41,491 nt of DNA. Source: a bacterium (GTDB taxonomy: Bacteria > Planctomycetota > B15-G4). The stretch spans positions 1 to 41,491 of the forward strand of contig JAUIEF010000022.1 of assembly GCA_030428785.1 (NCBI GenBank). Direction: 5' to 3'. The position numbers and the translations under genes were made by a program. This document shows, piece after piece, positions 38,628-41,491 of the stretch. The notes beneath the pieces are model-generated. The model saw only the letters and a program-made list of their open reading frames with translations, was not told the origin of the DNA and did no database searches. The stretch's first letter is position 1. Each line of letters opens with the position of its first letter.

Positions 38628-40262
38628 TCAGCGCCCCGCCGTCGCCCACACGAGGTTGACCTCGCGCGCGCGGGGGATGTTCACCTGCACGTGCTCGGTG
38701 CGCGGCTCGCCGTCGCGGCGCACGCGGAGGACGTAGTCGCCGGGGAGCACGGTGAGCGCGAACTCGCCGTCGGCGTCGCTCGTCGACTCGCCGACGGGGT
38801 CGCTGCCGGGCTGGCGGAAGAAGGTCACGGTGACGCCGGGCACCGGGTCGTCGGCCTCGTCGCCGACGTAGCCGGAGACCGCGACGCGCGCCGGCGCGCG
38901 GTCGAGCTCGAGCGCGAAGAGGCCGCCCTCGCCGCGACTCGTCGCGGTGACCTCGACCTCGCAGGTGCCGGAGGTCGCGGGCGTGAAGAGCACGAAGTGG
39001 CCGGGGCCCGCGACGACCTCGCCGCCCTGCCGCACGGTGACGACGAGGTCCGGGAAGTCGGCGGTGGGGGCGTCGCCGCCGCGCGCGGGCCCGCCGCGAC
39101 CGCCGCGCATGCCGCCCATGCCGCGCGGGGAGGCGTCGTCGTCGGGGGTGCTGCCGCCGTCGCGACCGCGGGGGCCGCGCGGCGCGTCGCCGTCGGGCCC
39201 GCCGCGAGGACCGCGGCCCTCGCCGTCGTCAGGCGTGCCGCGGGGGCCGCGCGGCGCGTCGTCCTCGGGTCCGCCGCGAGGGCCGCGGCCGTCGCCGTCC
39301 TCGGGCCCGCCGCGTCCGCCGCGCGGACCGGGGCCGCCGTCGCCGCCGGGTCGGCCGCGGCCGTCGTCGTCCGGGGTGTCCGTGTCGTCGTCGGGCGCGC
39401 CGCGTCCTCCGCGCGGGCCGCCGCGGCCGCGCTTCACGTCGCGCAGGTCGCCCGGGCCGTCGGGCTTGCGCGCGATCTCCTTCTGGCGACGTCCCATGGG
39501 GTGGTCGTTGAGCACGGAGAGCGCGAGCTCCTCGCCGGCCTCGACGTCGAGCCGCACCCGGCGCGTGTCGTCGGGCGACGCGAGGTAGCCGCGGAAGACC
39601 TCGCGGCCGTCGTCCGTCGCGACCGCGCGCTCCGCGAAGCCCACGGGCGCGCCCGTCGCCGCCGGGTAGTCGGAGTGCCGGACGAGCGTGTAACGGAAGA
39701 ACTCCTCGACCGACTCCAGGACGACCCGATACACCCCGTCCTCCGGAGCCGCGAAGGGAAGGAAGCACCGATACGCCGTCTCGCCCGCGCGGCGCGCCGC
39801 GGCCAGCCGCCGGCCGTCCGGGCCGAGGATCCGCACCGCCATCACGGAGTTCCACGAGCGCTGGTAGCCCCAGGTCGCGATCTCGAGGATCGAGAGTTCG
39901 CCCGCGCGCGCCTCGAAGGCGTACTCCACGGACTGGCCGGGCGCGGTGAAGCGGTCGGCGACGAAGTCGTTGCGGTCGAGGCCGCGGGGCAGGGGCGCCG
40001 GCTCGCGACCTTCGGGCGGCGTCGTGCGGCCCGGCGGCACGGGGATCTCGTCGAGCGCGGGGCGCGGGTGTGCCGTGTCGACGGGGCGCGCGCGGCGGCG
40101 CCCGGGCTCGGCGTCGTCGCCGACGGTGGGGGCCGTCGCGCGACCGGCGGCGTCGTGGTCCTGCTTGGGACGCTCCTGCGCGGCGGCGGGCGGCGCGAGG
40201 ACGGCGAACGCGAGCAGGGTCGCGGCGCACGCTGCGGCGCGTGCGAGGGTCGGGGACGTCAT
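38628..40262 (-). CDS. Secreted protein with PPC-like domains, Gly/Arg/Asp tandem repeats and a carboxypeptidase-regulatory-like domain
   Basis: Leftward from ATG 40260-40262, overlapping the DUF1501 stop (ATGA). 544 residues. Signal peptide about 1-28 (ending PPAAAQ). Residues about 90-215 form a PPC-like beta-sandwich (FVADRFTAPGQSVEYAFEARAGELSILEI). Residues about 270-400 are low complexity with GPRGGPEDD-type repeats, and a second PPC-like piece follows (DLVVTVRQGGEVVAGPG). The C-terminal domain (AVSGYVGDEADDPVPGVTVTFFRQPG ... FALTVLPGDYVLRVRR) is a carboxypeptidase-regulatory-like beta-sandwich. Probably a cell-surface partner of the DUF1501 protein. Confidence 0.85.
   Translation of the reverse strand: MTSPTLARAAACAATLLAFAVLAPPAAAQERPKQDHDAAGRATAPTVGDDAEPGRRRARPVDTAHPRPALDEIPVPPGRTTPPEGREPAPLPRGLDRNDFVADRFTAPGQSVEYAFEARAGELSILEIATWGYQRSWNSVMAVRILGPDGRRLAAARRAGETAYRCFLPFAAPEDGVYRVVLESVEEFFRYTLVRHSDYPAATGAPVGFAERAVATDDGREVFRGYLASPDDTRRVRLDVEAGEELALSVLNDHPMGRRQKEIARKPDGPGDLRDVKRGRGGPRGGRGAPDDDTDTPDDDGRGRPGGDGGPGPRGGRGGPEDGDGRGPRGGPEDDAPRGPRGTPDDGEGRGPRGGPDGDAPRGPRGRDGGSTPDDDASPRGMGGMRGGRGGPARGGDAPTADFPDLVVTVRQGGEVVAGPGHFVLFTPATSGTCEVEVTATSRGEGGLFALELDRAPARVAVSGYVGDEADDPVPGVTVTFFRQPGSDPVGESTSDADGEFALTVLPGDYVLRVRRDGEPRTEHVQVNIPRAREVNLVWATAGR
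39170..39313 (-). repeat. Two tandem 72-bp coding repeats (24 residues each)
   Basis: Copies start at about 39170 and 39242 and differ by a few bases. They encode units of the form GPRGTPDDGEGRGPRGGPDGDAPR. More diverged copies flank them across about 39060-39445, so repeat number could vary between strains. Confidence 0.7.
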
Positions 40263-41491
40263 GACGCGAGGAGCTCCACGGGCTCGAAACCGGGGCCCAG
40301 GATGGCGTCCGGGTCGCCGCCGAACCAGTCGCGGACGACGCTCGCGTAGACCTGCCGGAAGTCCGTCCTCATGACGAGGTTGCCGGTCTCGTCGAGCGCG
40401 TCCAGCGCGGGTTGCCCGCCGTGCAGGCCCGGGTTCACGCGGCCGCCCAGCGCGAAGAGCGCGTTCGCCGCGCCGTGGTCGGAGCCGGCCGTGTCGCCGA
40501 CGCCGCACTCCTCGATGCGCCGCCCGAACTCCGAGATGCAGAGCACGAGCACGTCGTCGAGCCGGCCGAGCGTCTCCATCTCCTCGAGGAAGGCGTCGAC
40601 CGCGCCGTCGACGCGGCCGAGCAGCATGTTCTGCATGCGGAGCTGCTCGGTGTGCGTGTCGAAGCCGTCGAGCGTGATGTAGACGATGCGCGTCGGCAGG
40701 CCGGCGCCGATCGCGCGCGCGACGAGGCGGAAGTCGTGGCCGAGCTTGTGATCCGGGAACTCGGCGCGCGGCGCGTAGTCGAGCACGCTCTCGAGCTGCG
40801 CGATGGAGGTCGTCGCGGCGCGGAACGCGTCGGTGACGGGGCGCACGACGTCGTGCGGGGACATGCCGTCCGCGCCCGCCGCGCCGCCGCCCATGCCCGT
40901 GCCGGCGCCGCGCGACGCGTCGCCCGCGCCCGGCGCGTTGAGCGCCGCGATGGCCCGCGCGCGCGCGTCCTGCTCCGGCGTCGCGCTGCCGTCCGGCGCG
41001 TGGCGGATGCGGTAGCTCGCGATGTTCGGCACGACGCAGGCCGTGCTGCGGTCGGCGCGCAGGCCGAGCGGCATCGTGTCGCGCCCGACCGCGAGCATGC
41101 CCACCGCGTTCTCGCGCGCGCCGTCGAAGCCGTCGTAGAGCCGGCCCGCCCAGCCCGTCGACGGGAGCGCGCCCGCGGTGCTCCCCGCGTCCCAGATGTC
41201 CTGGCTGCGGAAGTGCGAGAGGTTCGGGTCGGGGTAGCCCACCGCCTGGTGGATGCCGAGCTGCCCGCGCTCCCACCGCGCCGCGATCCGCGGCAGCGCG
41301 GGGTGGAAGCCGTTGAGGTCGTCGAGACGCAGGAGCTGCGACTTGGGGATGCCGATGACGCCGCGCCCGCGGTAGTAGAGGTCGTCGTCCCAGGGCGTGA
41401 AGGTCGAGAGCCCGTCGTTGCCGCCCGCGAGCTGCAGGATGACGAGCACGCGGTCGGACGCGTCCGCGCCGGCCGCCGCGCGGGCGAGCGC
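40259..41491 (-). CDS. DUF1501-family protein, 5' end beyond window
   Basis: Leftward; open to the last base of the window, so the N-terminus (normally a twin-arginine signal) is not visible. About 410 residues are seen. The family start of the mature domain is RVLVILQLAGGNDGLSTFTPWDD. Other hallmarks are WERGQLGIHQAVGYPDPNLSHFRSQDIWDAG, TLDGFDTHTEQ, VLCISEFGRRIEECG and the zinc-site-like GSDHGAANALFALGG. DUF1501 proteins have a sulfatase/alkaline-phosphatase-like core, are abundant in planctomycetes and usually pair with a DUF1800 or cytochrome-type gene that would lie to the right. Function unknown; exported. Confidence 0.93.
   Translation of the reverse strand, partial: ALARAAAGADASDRVLVILQLAGGNDGLSTFTPWDDDLYYRGRGVIGIPKSQLLRLDDLNGFHPALPRIAARWERGQLGIHQAVGYPDPNLSHFRSQDIWDAGSTAGALPSTGWAGRLYDGFDGARENAVGMLAVGRDTMPLGLRADRSTACVVPNIASYRIRHAPDGSATPEQDARARAIAALNAPGAGDASRGAGTGMGGGAAGADGMSPHDVVRPVTDAFRAATTSIAQLESVLDYAPRAEFPDHKLGHDFRLVARAIGAGLPTRIVYITLDGFDTHTEQLRMQNMLLGRVDGAVDAFLEEMETLGRLDDVLVLCISEFGRRIEECGVGDTAGSDHGAANALFALGGRVNPGLHGGQPALDALDETGNLVMRTDFRQVYASVVRDWFGGDPDAILGPGFEPVELLAS

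Noticed and set aside
1..41491. CRISPR array, rRNA, tRNA or prophage
   Set aside because: No regularly spaced short repeats with unique spacers, no recognisable rRNA or tRNA sequence, and no phage structural or integrase genes were seen. This is by eye only; a tRNAscan-SE and Infernal run would be decisive.

Overview
This is a very GC-rich bacterial segment. Three secreted proteins end in the same or a related roughly 100-120-residue beta-rich C-terminal module, and a DUF1501 gene lies at the right edge. Together these suggest a planctomycete (Planctomycetota), probably from one of the marine or uncultured lineages whose exported proteins end in a 'DLGGG ... LSNG' module. The assignment is an inference from domain content; no rRNA or tRNA gene is visible.

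Left region (1-5.8 kb): the window opens inside an IS110-family transposase gene. It then runs through what I read as an integron gene-cassette array with no visible integrase (a CALIN-like array). Three 64-bp sites (1529-1592, 1853-1916, 3773-3836) are nearly identical. Each begins RYYYAAC, holds a hairpin-forming centre, and ends GTTRRRY or one base off it, which is the anatomy of attC. Three more degenerate copies follow (about 4166-4231, 4556-4609, 5318-5377). Single rightward genes sit between consecutive sites: membrane proteins, a 53-residue mini-protein, a beta-propeller protein, a small soluble protein and a lipoprotein. A GNAT acetyltransferase follows the last remnant. These genes are visibly less GC-rich than the rest. 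Intact sites lie on the left and decayed sites on the right, the polarity expected if new cassettes enter from an integrase beyond the left edge.

Middle region (5.8-31.4 kb): ordinary chromosomal DNA, mostly rightward, in short operons often coupled by 4-base NTGA overlaps. It encodes many small 'utility' families: GNAT, VOC, DinB, SRPBCC, SAM methyltransferases, a thioredoxin, a DNA-alkylation-repair protein, two membrane fatty-acid-hydroxylase-like enzymes, a CPBP protease, a DUF389 membrane protein and a HAD phosphatase. It also encodes many short lipoproteins, a hybrid PAS histidine kinase and a metzincin-like secreted protease. Two compositionally distinct imports stand out: a nucleotidyltransferase plus small-partner pair (9.05-9.92 kb, toxin-antitoxin-like) and an FRG-domain gene (27.35-28.17 kb).

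Right region (31.4-41.5 kb): a divergent serine-hydrolase / AraC-regulator pair, a YjbR-like protein with a histone-H1-like lysine/alanine tail, and a frameshifted LamG-IPT surface protein. These are followed by a GyrI-SRPBCC fusion, a cupin, and a leftward pair encoding a Gly/Arg/Asp-repeat secreted protein and DUF1501.

Two genome-wide habits can be read from the sequence. A TANNNT box recurs upstream of genes that follow a gap, and at three genes it lies 6-7 nt from the start codon (leaderless-like). At least two genes appear to start with CTG.
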